Origin: Mycolicibacterium elephantis DSM 44368
GTDB taxonomy: Bacteria > Actinomycetota > Actinomycetes > Mycobacteriales > Mycobacteriaceae
Assembly (NCBI RefSeq): GCF_004014805.1
Contig: NZ_ATDN01000035.1
Coordinates: 1-33,252 of the forward strand
Direction: 5' to 3'
DNA length: 33,252 nt
Below, one piece after another: positions 15,229-22,292 of this stretch. The position numbers and the translations under genes were made by a program. The notes beneath the pieces were generated by a model. It did not search any database and had not been told where the DNA came from. It worked only from the letters and a program-made list of their open reading frames with translations. Position 1 is the first letter of the stretch. Every line of letters starts with the position of its first letter.

Positions 15229-15920
15229 CGCGCGAGCATGGGTGCGATGACGGCGCGCGGCACCGAGGCCTGCACCGGGCCCGCCGAATCCGGCAGCAGC
15301 GAACCCTGGGTGAAGAAGAAGATCACCGCGTCGTCGGTCAGCGCGAAGTTCTGGTAGTTGGCCGGATCCTTTCCGGCGCCGGGCGACGCCGGGACCACCG
15401 TGCCGTACTCGTTCTGCAGGGACCGGTCCACCTCGGGGAAGATCACGTCGAGCGGTTCGGCGTCCGGCTTGAACAAGGTGTCGAACGTGATCGGCGCGTT
15501 CTTGCCGACGTCCCAGTTGAACGCCTGGAAGAAGGTCTGCGGCTGGACCCCACCGACGTTCTGCCAGACGGTGAACACCAGGCTCCTGGTGCCTCCGGTC
15601 GGCGGGCCCGAACGATAGCTGGTGCCGGTGGCATCCAGCTCGTAAGGCACGTTGAACGAGTCGGGCATTCCCGCGACGTTGACGAATCCGTCGCGGATCT
15701 GGGTCAGATACGCGACCACGGGCGCGGGATCCGGGTAATCGTTGGGGAACGTGAAATCGAGTTGGTAGGTGGGGCCCTCGGCGTGCACCCGGCACACCTG
15801 GTCGGCGTCCACCACACCGTCGAGGTCCTGACAGGCGGTCTGCGCCGAGGCCACCGGAGAACCGAGGGCGCCGACGACGACACCTGCTGCCAACAGAGCA
15901 GTCATTGTGAGTGTGCGCAT
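15225..15920 (-). CDS. Secreted MPT64-like protein (TB22.2/Rv3036c-like)
   Basis: This 231-aa protein has a Sec-type signal peptide (MRTLTMTALLAAG...VASA, cleavage near residue 26) and a mature domain of the MPT64/DUF3298 type. That domain carries CQDLDGVVDADQVCRV (a cysteine pair), FPNDYPDPAPVVAYL, ITFDTLFKPDAEPLDVIFP and the C-terminal NFALTDDAVIFFFTQGSLLPDSAGP. It corresponds to the TB22.2 antigen of M. tuberculosis, whose function is unknown. The ATG at 15920 has a ribosome site (AAGGA) upstream; the extra residues to 15968 would spoil the signal peptide. It is convergent with the PQQ lipoprotein, with overlapping stop codons. Confidence 0.92.
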   Translation of the reverse strand: MRTLTMTALLAAGVVVGALGSPVASAQTACQDLDGVVDADQVCRVHAEGPTYQLDFTFPNDYPDPAPVVAYLTQIRDGFVNVAGMPDSFNVPYELDATGTSYRSGPPTGGTRSLVFTVWQNVGGVQPQTFFQAFNWDVGKNAPITFDTLFKPDAEPLDVIFPEVDRSLQNEYGTVVPASPGAGKDPANYQNFALTDDAVIFFFTQGSLLPDSAGPVQASVPRAVIAPMLAR

Positions 15921-15988
15921 CGTCGGACATCCTTGCAGCCGGCCCCGGCGCTCACACCGGCGCGTCAAGAATCAGGGTACGTAACCGG

Positions 15989-17152
15989 TCACCGCGACGG
16001 ACGGCAAATGAATACCGTTGCCCGGCTTGCGGGGCCGCTTCCGAGCCGGGTGATGATTGCCGAGGCGGCGGTCGATCCGCGCAGCCGCAACCGCGACCGC
16101 AACCGGTCTGGGTCCACGTCGACGCCGCGTACCAGGATCTCCACCGTGCCGACGTCGCGCGCTGAAAGTGCCTGGCGCAGTCGCCGTTCGCTGTAGTCGA
16201 TTTGCTCGAGCACCTCGAAACCGCGCACGCCGTCGGGCAGCCGGTCCCCCGAAAGGTAGGCGATGGCGCGGTCGAGTTGCCAGAGCCCGTGCCGGGCCGC
16301 GTAGTGCCGCACCAGGCCCGCGCGCACGACGGCGCCGTCGGGATCGATGATCCACCGGCCCGCCGGCCCCACCCCGCAGTCGTCGGGATCGGCATCGGTG
16401 ATCTGTTCTCCGGTGTCCAGAAGCGTGGCACGCCGGGTGACCCCGGCCTCCGCCAGATCCGCCGACCACAGGCAGGCCTCCCGCACGCTGCCCGCCAGCG
16501 AGGTCACCTCGATCTCACCCGTGAACCCGAGCTGCCTCACCGCATTGAAATCTATTCCGGGGGCGCACTTTACGACCACATCACGATCACGATACGTCTC
16601 CAGCAGCGCGTCCAGCGGGGGTGCGTAGTCGCGCGGGTCGAATCGGCGTCGCCCGCCCCGTCGTCGCGCCGGGTCGAGCAGCACGACGGCACCGCGGGTG
16701 ATCGGGCGCAGCGCGTCGGCGCGGCACAGACCGACATCGGGCACGTTATGCCGGGCCATCGCCAGCCGGACCGGATCGATATCGCTGCCGAGCAAAAGCG
16801 CGGCCGAATTCGCCAGCGCGGCAAGCTCGGTGCCGACCGAACAGGTGGCGTCGTGAACCCGCCTGCCGGCCAGTCGCCGGGCGCGGTGCCGCGCCACCGG
16901 TTCGGCGGTGGCCTGCTGCAGGGCCTCGTCGGTGAACAGCCAGTTGTGGGCGCAGGGCAGCTTGGCCGCGGCCTTGCGGCGCAACACCGTCGTCTCCACC
17001 AGCGCGGCGGTGTGCTCGCCGAAACGTTCGCGCGCCCAAGCGATGTCGGACACCAGGGTGGCATCGGTCAGCGGTAGTGCGGCGACCTCACGCAACGCCT
17101 GCGCACCGGCGTCGCTGCGCAGGTAGGCGACGTGGTCGAGGTTGAACTTCAG
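15989..17152 (-). CDS. Class I methyltransferase with THUMP-like C-terminal domain (Rv3037c-like)
   Basis: This 387-aa protein is predicted from an unusual CTG start. The SAM-binding region is VHDATCSVGTELAAL, followed by LLGSDIDPVRLAMARHN and the catalytic-loop-like VVLLDPARRRGGRR. The C-terminal third is the THUMP-like part, ending in a RPSR tail. The conserved family N-terminus (FNLDHVAYLRSDAGAQAL) lies upstream of every in-frame ATG or GTG, and the only other start above it is a remote TTG at 17278. The CTG at 17152 overlaps the previous stop as CTGA, exactly like the ATGA/GTGA junctions around it. The ortholog sits in the gene set associated with MGLP synthesis; the domain suggests RNA or sugar methylation, and I cannot decide which. 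Confidence 0.75.
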   Translation of the reverse strand: MKFNLDHVAYLRSDAGAQALREVAALPLTDATLVSDIAWARERFGEHTAALVETTVLRRKAAAKLPCAHNWLFTDEALQQATAEPVARHRARRLAGRRVHDATCSVGTELAALANSAALLLGSDIDPVRLAMARHNVPDVGLCRADALRPITRGAVVLLDPARRRGGRRRFDPRDYAPPLDALLETYRDRDVVVKCAPGIDFNAVRQLGFTGEIEVTSLAGSVREACLWSADLAEAGVTRRATLLDTGEQITDADPDDCGVGPAGRWIIDPDGAVVRAGLVRHYAARHGLWQLDRAIAYLSGDRLPDGVRGFEVLEQIDYSERRLRQALSARDVGTVEILVRGVDVDPDRLRSRLRLRGSTAASAIITRLGSGPASRATVFICRPSR

Positions 17153-18147
17153 GACGGTTTGACCCCGGTCACCATCACGTTGTAGAACCAGCTCTTCGGT
17201 ACGACGCGCCGCCAGATGTTGTCGTCGACCCAGCTCAACGTGATCCAGCTGTTGAACGCGAACTTGGCGTAACCCCAACCCAACCGGCCGGGCGGCACCG
17301 CCGCCTCGAACGTGCGTAGCGGCCAGCCCACCATCGCGGCAGTGAATTCGGTTGTCGCGGTGGACACTTCGACGGCACCGGCATTACGCGCCATCCGTTC
17401 CAGGTCGCCGGGGTCGAACGTGTGCAGGTCGACGACCGCCTCCAGCGCCGCGGCGCGTGACGACTCGTCGAGTTCGGCCTGCGGCCGGCGCCAGGAGCCA
17501 AGCCCGGGCAGCCTGGTCAGGTTCGTCACCGTGCGCCACGTCAGCGTCGACAACGGCCTGGCGTAGTTCTCCCCCGCGTTGGTCGGCTCACCGGCGAACA
17601 CGAACCGGCCGCCGGGCTTGAGCACCCGGACCACCTCACGCAGCGACAGCTCCACGTCGGGGATGTGGTGCAGCACCGCGTGGCCGACCACCAGGTCGAA
17701 CGTGTCGTCGTCGTACGGGATGCCCTCGGCGTCGGCGACCCGGCCGTCGATCTCGAGGCCGAGGTTCTCTCCGTTGCGGGTGGCGACCTTGACCATGCCC
17801 GGGGACAGGTCGGTGACCGAACCGCGCCGCGCGACGCCGGCCTGGATCAGGTTGAGCAGAAAGAATCCGCTGCCGCAGCCCAACTCGAGCGCCCGGTCGT
17901 AGGGCAGGTTGCGCAACTCCCGCTCGGGCACCGTCGCGTCGAACAGGTCGCGCGCGTAGTCCACGCACCGCTTGTCGTAGGAGATCGACCACTTGTCGTC
18001 GTAGCTTTCGGCTTCCCAGTCGTGGTAGAGCACCTGGGCCAGCTTGCTGTCGTGGCGGGCCGCCTCCACCTGCTCCGCGGTCGCGTGCGGATTAGGCGCC
18101 GGTTCGGCGGCGACGTCGAAACGCGCGCCGGTTTCGTCGAAGCTCAT
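17149..18147 (-). CDS. SAM-dependent methyltransferase (Rv3038c-like)
   Basis: This 332-aa class I methyltransferase of the Methyltransf_11/UbiE-like type has motif I ALELGCGSGFFLLNL (about residues 86-100), then VTDLSPGMVKVA, the acidic VADAEGIPYDDDTFDLVVGHAVLHHI core and VLKPGGRFVFAGEP. The long C-terminal region is rich in aromatic residues (WGYAKFAFNSWITLSWVDD), unlike short UbiE proteins, and may bind a lipid or membrane substrate. The ATG at 18147 was chosen because it begins MSFDETGARFDV; seven extra residues upstream are possible. It lies 10 bp after echA17 and overlaps the next gene (CTGA). The substrate is unknown. Confidence 0.88.
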   Translation of the reverse strand: MSFDETGARFDVAAEPAPNPHATAEQVEAARHDSKLAQVLYHDWEAESYDDKWSISYDKRCVDYARDLFDATVPERELRNLPYDRALELGCGSGFFLLNLIQAGVARRGSVTDLSPGMVKVATRNGENLGLEIDGRVADAEGIPYDDDTFDLVVGHAVLHHIPDVELSLREVVRVLKPGGRFVFAGEPTNAGENYARPLSTLTWRTVTNLTRLPGLGSWRRPQAELDESSRAAALEAVVDLHTFDPGDLERMARNAGAVEVSTATTEFTAAMVGWPLRTFEAAVPPGRLGWGYAKFAFNSWITLSWVDDNIWRRVVPKSWFYNVMVTGVKPS

Positions 18148-18157
18148 GGCAGGCAGC

Positions 18158-18805
18158 CTAGACGGCAAAGGTGGCCTTGACCGCAGCCAGTGCCTGGGGC
18201 GGATAGTCGACGAACCGGGCGGCCCAGGCCACCGCGGCGTCGTAGACGTCGTCGGGTGCCACCATCTGGTCGATCAGGCCGAGCGCCAGCGCCTCCTTCG
18301 CGTCGACGAACCGGCCGCTGAACACCAGGTCTTTCGCCTTGCTCACGCCGACCGCGCGGGTCAGCCGGGACGTGCCGCCCGCGGGCACGAGCCCGGCGAG
18401 GATCTCCGTCACGCCGAACTTGACGTTGTCGCCGGCGACCCGCCAGTCCGCGCCCAGCGCGAGGGTGAGCCCGCCGCCCAGCGCGTACCCGGTGATGGCC
18501 GCGACGGTCGGTTTGGGCACCGCGGCCAGCGCGTCGACGGCCGCCCGGCAGTCCTCCGCGGCGACGGCGGCCTCGGCAGTGTTCAGCGTCCGCCGTTCTC
18601 GCACGTCGTCGCCGGCGGAGAAGATCTCGTGGCCACCGAAGACGACGACGGCGTGCACGTCGGCGCGGCGACCGACGTCTACCGCGGCGGCGGCGATCTC
18701 GCGGTACATCTGGCGGGTCAGCGCGTTGGTCGGCGGACGCGACAACAGCAGCGTGGCGATGCCGGGCTGCTGGTCGCCGGTGTGGACGCTGACGAACTCG
18801 TTCAT
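18158..18805 (-). CDS. echA17: Enoyl-CoA hydratase/isomerase-family protein, C-terminally short (EchA17-like)
   Basis: This crotonase-fold protein of 215 aa resembles EchA17 in LLLSRPPTNALTRQMYREI, the oxyanion-hole region GGHEIFSAGDDVRE, ITGYALGGGLTLALGADWRV and NVKFGVTEILAGLVPAGG. One catalytic glutamate position (in the GGGxEL motif of hydratases) is threonine here; the second (VTEIL) is present. Compared with M. tuberculosis EchA17, which I recall as about 254 aa, the protein stops about 38 residues early, losing the C-terminal helices that usually help assemble the trimer. The reading frame is otherwise intact, so this may be a natural truncation. Its ATG overlaps the Nudix stop (ATGA). 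Confidence 0.88.
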   Translation of the reverse strand: MNEFVSVHTGDQQPGIATLLLSRPPTNALTRQMYREIAAAAVDVGRRADVHAVVVFGGHEIFSAGDDVRERRTLNTAEAAVAAEDCRAAVDALAAVPKPTVAAITGYALGGGLTLALGADWRVAGDNVKFGVTEILAGLVPAGGTSRLTRAVGVSKAKDLVFSGRFVDAKEALALGLIDQMVAPDDVYDAAVAWAARFVDYPPQALAAVKATFAV

Positions 18806-19641
18806 GCCAACGGTGCGCCGGGCGTGTAGTTGTCGGGTGAGCGGTGCTTGCGGGCGGCGTTGTAGCGGTCGCTGTCGAAGAACTCGATCTCCCAGTTGCC
18901 GTTGGTGGCGGCCAGATGAGGTTCGACCGCCACGATCTGGCGTTCCACGGCAAGCACTTCGGCGACCGTCCGGCCGGCCAGCGAGTCCAACTGCGTCCAC
19001 GTCGGCGGCAGCAGGAACGTCTTGGAATCGGCGAAGTCCTGCAGCGCCTCCTCGGGCGTGATCCACCCCGCCGATTCGGCCTCGGTGTTCTCGCCGTCGG
19101 CCCGCTGTCCCTCGGGCAGGGCCGCGACGAAGAAGTAGGTGTCGTAGCGGCGGGTGCGCTCTTCCTTCGGGGTCACCCAGTTCGCCCATGGCCGAAGCAG
19201 ATCCGCGCGCAACACCAACTTCTCGGTGCGCAGGAAGTCGGCGAACGACAGCGACCGGTCCACCAGCGCCTGCCGTTCGGCGCGGTACACCGAGGCGTCG
19301 TCGACGAGGACGTCGGAGTCGTCGGCGGCGCCGGCGAACAGCACACCGGACTCTTCGAACGTCTCGCGCGCCGCCGCGCACACCAGCGCCCTGGCCAGTT
19401 CGACGTCCACGCCGAGCCGCTCGGCCCACCATGAGGGTTCGGGACCCATCCACGCGATGTCGGCGTTGCGGTCCCGGTCGTCGACGCCGCCGCCGGGAAA
19501 CACCATCACCCCGCCGACGAACTCCATCGCCGAATGCCGCCGCATCAGAAACACCTCCACCGCGCGTCGCGCGCCGGGATCCTTGTCGCGGATCAGCATC
19601 ACGGTGGCGGCGGGTCGCGGCGTCAACGGTTGCTCGGTCAT
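18802..19641 (-). CDS. Nudix hydrolase (Rv3040c-like)
   Basis: This 279-aa Nudix-fold protein would hydrolyse a nucleoside diphosphate-linked molecule, possibly a CoA derivative given its enoyl-CoA hydratase neighbour. The Nudix box is split: FPGGGVDDRD near residues 48-57 and the catalytic helix AARETFEESGVLF near residues 90-102, with about 30 extra residues between. That spacing is unusual against the canonical GX5EX7REUXEEXGU but resembles larger NUDT7/NUDT19-like proteins. The C-terminal half continues with YDTYFFVAALPEGQ and GWITPEEAL. The ATG at 19641 overlaps the ABC ATPase stop (ATGA), and its own stop overlaps the echA17 start. Confidence 0.85.
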   Translation of the reverse strand: MTEQPLTPRPAATVMLIRDKDPGARRAVEVFLMRRHSAMEFVGGVMVFPGGGVDDRDRNADIAWMGPEPSWWAERLGVDVELARALVCAAARETFEESGVLFAGAADDSDVLVDDASVYRAERQALVDRSLSFADFLRTEKLVLRADLLRPWANWVTPKEERTRRYDTYFFVAALPEGQRADGENTEAESAGWITPEEALQDFADSKTFLLPPTWTQLDSLAGRTVAEVLAVERQIVAVEPHLAATNGNWEIEFFDSDRYNAARKHRSPDNYTPGAPLA

Positions 19642-20477
19642 GCACGTCTCCTATGTGCCGCGCGGGAACGGGTGCGACGGGCGAAGTAGCGCCCGTCGAT
19701 GACATCGACGGCGATCGACTGCCCGAACGCCGTCGACAGGTTCTCCGCCGTCAACACCTCGGGCAGCAGTCCCGAGGCGACCTCCTGACCTTCGGCCAAG
19801 ATCAGGCAGTGCGTGAAGCCGGGCGGGATCTCCTCGACGTGGTGGGTCACCAGCACCAGCGCCGGCGCGTCCGGGTCGGCGGCCAGATCGGCCAGCCGCG
19901 CGACCAGTTCCTCGCGTCCGCCGAGATCCAGTCCGGCCGCGGGCTCGTCCAGCAGCAACAGTTCGGGGTCGGTCATCATCGACCGCGCGATGAGGACCCG
20001 CTTGCGCTCCCCCTCCGACAACGTGCCGTAGGTGCGCTCGGCCAGGTGCTCGGCCCCCACGCTCTCCAGGATGTCGATGGCCTGGTGGTAGTCGACCTCG
20101 TCGTAGCGTTCGCGCCAGCGGCCCATCACCGAATAGCCGGCCGAGACCACCAGATCGCGCACCAGCTCGCCTTCGGGCACCCGTTGCGCCAGCGCGGAGC
20201 TGCTCAGGCCGATGCGTGAGCGCAGCTCGATGGTGTCCACCCGGCCGAGCCGTTCACCGAGCACGTAGGCGGTGCCCGACGAGGGGTGCTCCATCGCGGC
20301 GGCGATGCGCAGCAGCGACGTCTTGCCCGCGCCGTTGGGGCCGACGATCACCCAGCGTTCGTCGAGCTCGACCGACCAGGTGATGGGTCCGACGAGGACC
20401 TTCCCGCCGCGCCGCAGGGAGACCCCGGCGAAGTCGATCAGCAGATCGGGGTCGGCTGCATCCTCGGCGACTGGCAC
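19638..20477 (-). CDS. ABC transporter ATP-binding protein (Rv3041c-like)
   Basis: This 279-aa ATPase has Walker A GPNGAGKT (residues 46-53), signature LSEGERKR (about 153-160), Walker B LLLLDEP (173-179) and the H-loop THHVEEIPP. The family resembles ModF/YlmA-type stand-alone ATPases, and no permease gene adjoins it. Its transporter partner may be elsewhere, or it may not transport anything. The GTG at 20477 gives the usual length. The stop overlaps the Nudix start (ATGA), the first of several overlaps in this five-gene run. A 51-codon ORF ends 69 bp upstream. Confidence 0.9.
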   Translation of the reverse strand: MPVAEDAADPDLLIDFAGVSLRRGGKVLVGPITWSVELDERWVIVGPNGAGKTSLLRIAAAMEHPSSGTAYVLGERLGRVDTIELRSRIGLSSSALAQRVPEGELVRDLVVSAGYSVMGRWRERYDEVDYHQAIDILESVGAEHLAERTYGTLSEGERKRVLIARSMMTDPELLLLDEPAAGLDLGGREELVARLADLAADPDAPALVLVTHHVEEIPPGFTHCLILAEGQEVASGLLPEVLTAENLSTAFGQSIAVDVIDGRYFARRTRSRAAHRRRA

Positions 20478-20546
20478 CCGCCCATCGTATTGAAGCGGTC
20501 TCGGTGCGGGCTCATGCGGTCAGCGCTGGCCATACGCGAAATCGCT

Positions 20547-20702
20547 TCACGAGTGGTGCGGGAAACGCAACCGGATCAACTCCAGTTCGCGGGCCATCCG
20601 TTCGGCGTCGCGGTCGGTGAAGTCGACACTGCCCCTGGGCCCCTGCCAGCTGAACAGCTGGCTCAGCCGCCGGCCCAATCGTGACGTCCAATTCGCTCTC
20701 AT
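20547..20702 (-). CDS. Small 51-aa protein, unknown
   Basis: An ATG at 20702 opens a frame of 51 codons ending at 20547, in a region that otherwise lacks a gene. The product reads like a genuine short protein: basic with two tryptophans at the N-terminus (MRANWTSRLGRRLSQLFSW), then a turn (QGPRGSVDFTDRD) and a mixed-charge helix (AERMARELELIRLRF) ending in PHHS. No membrane segment and no family I recognise. It diverges from the MocR regulator with 65 bp between starts, and lies 69 bp upstream of the ABC ATPase on the same strand, so it could lead that operon. An AACTAT box 7 nt before the ATG would make it leaderless. Coding status rests on composition and position only. Confidence 0.55.
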   Translation of the reverse strand: MRANWTSRLGRRLSQLFSWQGPRGSVDFTDRDAERMARELELIRLRFPHHS

Positions 20703-20722
20703 GCACCTGATAGTTCCGGCCA

Positions 20723-20765
20723 ACTGGCTTGCTATTCAATAGCCAGTCAGCGCATACTGGCCTGC
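20723..20765 (+). promoter_or_regulatory. MocR promoter with direct-repeat operator
   Basis: ACTGGCTTGC (20723-20732) and ACTGGCCTGC (20756-20765) are direct repeats 33 bp apart, with an inverted half-site GCCAGT (20742-20747) and a perfect GCTATT-C-AATAGC dyad between them. A promoter TTGCTA (20729-20734), 18-bp spacer, CATACT (20753-20758) lies across the repeats. The -10 ends 9 nt before the ATG, so the mRNA may be nearly leaderless. Direct repeats are typical of MocR/PdxR operators. Confidence 0.5.
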
Positions 20766-20767
20766 AA

Positions 20768-22210
20768 ATGACCGCCGAACTCTCCGGACATACGCTCAGT
20801 GCGACCCTTTTGGCCCGCAAATTGGGCAACTGGCGCACATCCAGTCACAGTGGACCCGCCTACCGGGGACTGGCCGATGCCATCCGGTTGCTGATCGTCG
20901 ACGGGCGCCTGCCGGTCGGCGCGCGACTGCCCAGCGAACGCGCGCTCGCCGAGGCGCTGCGGGTGTCACGCACCACCGTCACCGCCGCCTATGCCCAGCT
21001 GCGCGACGACGGCTATCTCCACGCCCGCCGCGGCGCGCGCAGCACGACCGCGCTTCCGGTCACCCCGTCGTTGCGCGCCGATGCCGCGCCGCACTCGGTG
21101 AGCCTGGCCGCCGCCGCGTTGTCCGCGCCCGCCGCCGCCGTCGTCGAGGCGTTCGCCGAAGCCACCCACGACGTGACGCCGTATCTGCACGAACCGGGTC
21201 ACGAACTCATCGGCGTCAGCGCACTGCGCCAGGCGATCGCCGAAAGATATTGCGACCGCGGGTTTCCCACCGAGCCCGACGAGATCATGGTCACCACGGG
21301 CGCGTTGCACGCGATCAACCTGATCCTCACCACCTACGTGCAACCCGGCGATCGCGTGCTGGTCGAACAGCCCACGTATCACGGTGCGCTGACGTCGATC
21401 ACGACCGTGGGCGCGCGCCCCGTTCCGGTCGCGATGACCGAGGACGGCTGGGATCTCGACGCGCTGCAGGCGTCGGTGCACCAACTCTCGCCGAGCCTGG
21501 CCTACCTGATTCCCGACAACCACAACCCCACCGGGTTGACCATGCCGGTGCCGGACCGCAGGCGATTGGCCGGCATCATCGCCGAGACCCGCACCCGCAC
21601 CATCGTCGACGAATCGATCATGGACATGTGGCTGGAGCAACCCGTGCCCCCGCCGCTGGGCGCGGAGGTGACGGCACGCCGTGACCTGGTGCTGACGGTC
21701 GGTTCGATGTCCAAGTCGTTCTGGGGCGGGCTGCGGGTCGGCTGGATCCGCGCCGAGCGGTCCACGATCGCGACCATCGCGGCGCTGCGACCGTCCATCG
21801 ACATGGGCACCGCGGTTCTCGAACAATGCGCGGCCGCAAGGCTTCTCACGCGCCACGACGAGCTGCTGCCCGAGCGCAGGGAAATCCTGCGAGCACGTCG
21901 AGCACACCTGCAGCAGCTGTTGCGCCGTCATCTGCCCGACTGGGAACCGGGTCGCGGCACCGGGGGCATGTCGCTGTGGGTACGGCTGCCCGCGCCGATG
22001 AGCACCGCACTGTCGGCGGCGGCCTCCCGCCTCGGCCTCGACCTGCCCGCCGGCCCGCGCTTCGGCGTCAACGGCACGCTGGAGCGGTTCGTCCGGGTGC
22101 CCTACACGCTGCCCGAGGAGCAGCTGAGCGCGGCCGTCGAACTGCTCGCCCGCGCCTGGTACAGCGTCACCGGCTCGGCCACCCGGGAGCCGGCGACCGT
22201 GGTGGTCTGA
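20768..22210 (+). CDS. MocR-type GntR regulator with aminotransferase-like domain
   Basis: This 480-aa fusion has a GntR winged helix (about residues 30-95; GARLPSERALAEALRVSRTTVTAAYAQLRDDGYL) joined to a fold-type I aminotransferase-like domain that binds PLP to sense an effector. The PLP motifs are intact: PDNHNPTG, DESIMDMW and the lysine in GSMSKSFWGGLRVGW. The ATG at 20768 was chosen because it begins MTAELSG; a TTG at 20729 lies within the promoter. Such regulators often control the gene divergent from them, here the 51-aa ORF and possibly the ABC operon, as well as themselves. The usual YczE-type or pdx partners are not adjacent. It lies between the Rv3041c and serB2 equivalents. Confidence 0.92.
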   Translation: MTAELSGHTLSATLLARKLGNWRTSSHSGPAYRGLADAIRLLIVDGRLPVGARLPSERALAEALRVSRTTVTAAYAQLRDDGYLHARRGARSTTALPVTPSLRADAAPHSVSLAAAALSAPAAAVVEAFAEATHDVTPYLHEPGHELIGVSALRQAIAERYCDRGFPTEPDEIMVTTGALHAINLILTTYVQPGDRVLVEQPTYHGALTSITTVGARPVPVAMTEDGWDLDALQASVHQLSPSLAYLIPDNHNPTGLTMPVPDRRRLAGIIAETRTRTIVDESIMDMWLEQPVPPPLGAEVTARRDLVLTVGSMSKSFWGGLRVGWIRAERSTIATIAALRPSIDMGTAVLEQCAAARLLTRHDELLPERREILRARRAHLQQLLRRHLPDWEPGRGTGGMSLWVRLPAPMSTALSAAASRLGLDLPAGPRFGVNGTLERFVRVPYTLPEEQLSAAVELLARAWYSVTGSATREPATVVV

Positions 22211-22220
22211 CTTTCCTCCC

Positions 22221-22280
22221 GCGAGCAGACGCGAAGACCCCTGAATTCACCGTCAATTGGGGGTTTTCACGTCTGCTCGC
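22221..22280. terminator. Long GCGAGCAGACG hairpin between convergent genes
   Basis: The left arm GCGAGCAGACGCGAAGACCC (continuing to 22247) pairs with the right arm 22255-22280 over about 26 bp, with mostly G-U-compatible mismatches and a 7-nt loop. It lies between the MocR stop (22210) and the serB2 stop (22293) and can terminate both. The GCGAGCAGACG/CGTCTGCTCGC arms match a dispersed hairpin family I recall from many mycobacterial intergenic regions. Confidence 0.75.
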
Positions 22281-22292
22281 CGAAGAGACCGG

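Noticed and set aside
13969..15930. 653-codon open frame on the - strand
   Set aside because: Antisense to the PQQ lipoprotein, which has a lipobox, ribosome site and beta-propeller motifs; the shadow has no recognisable domain.
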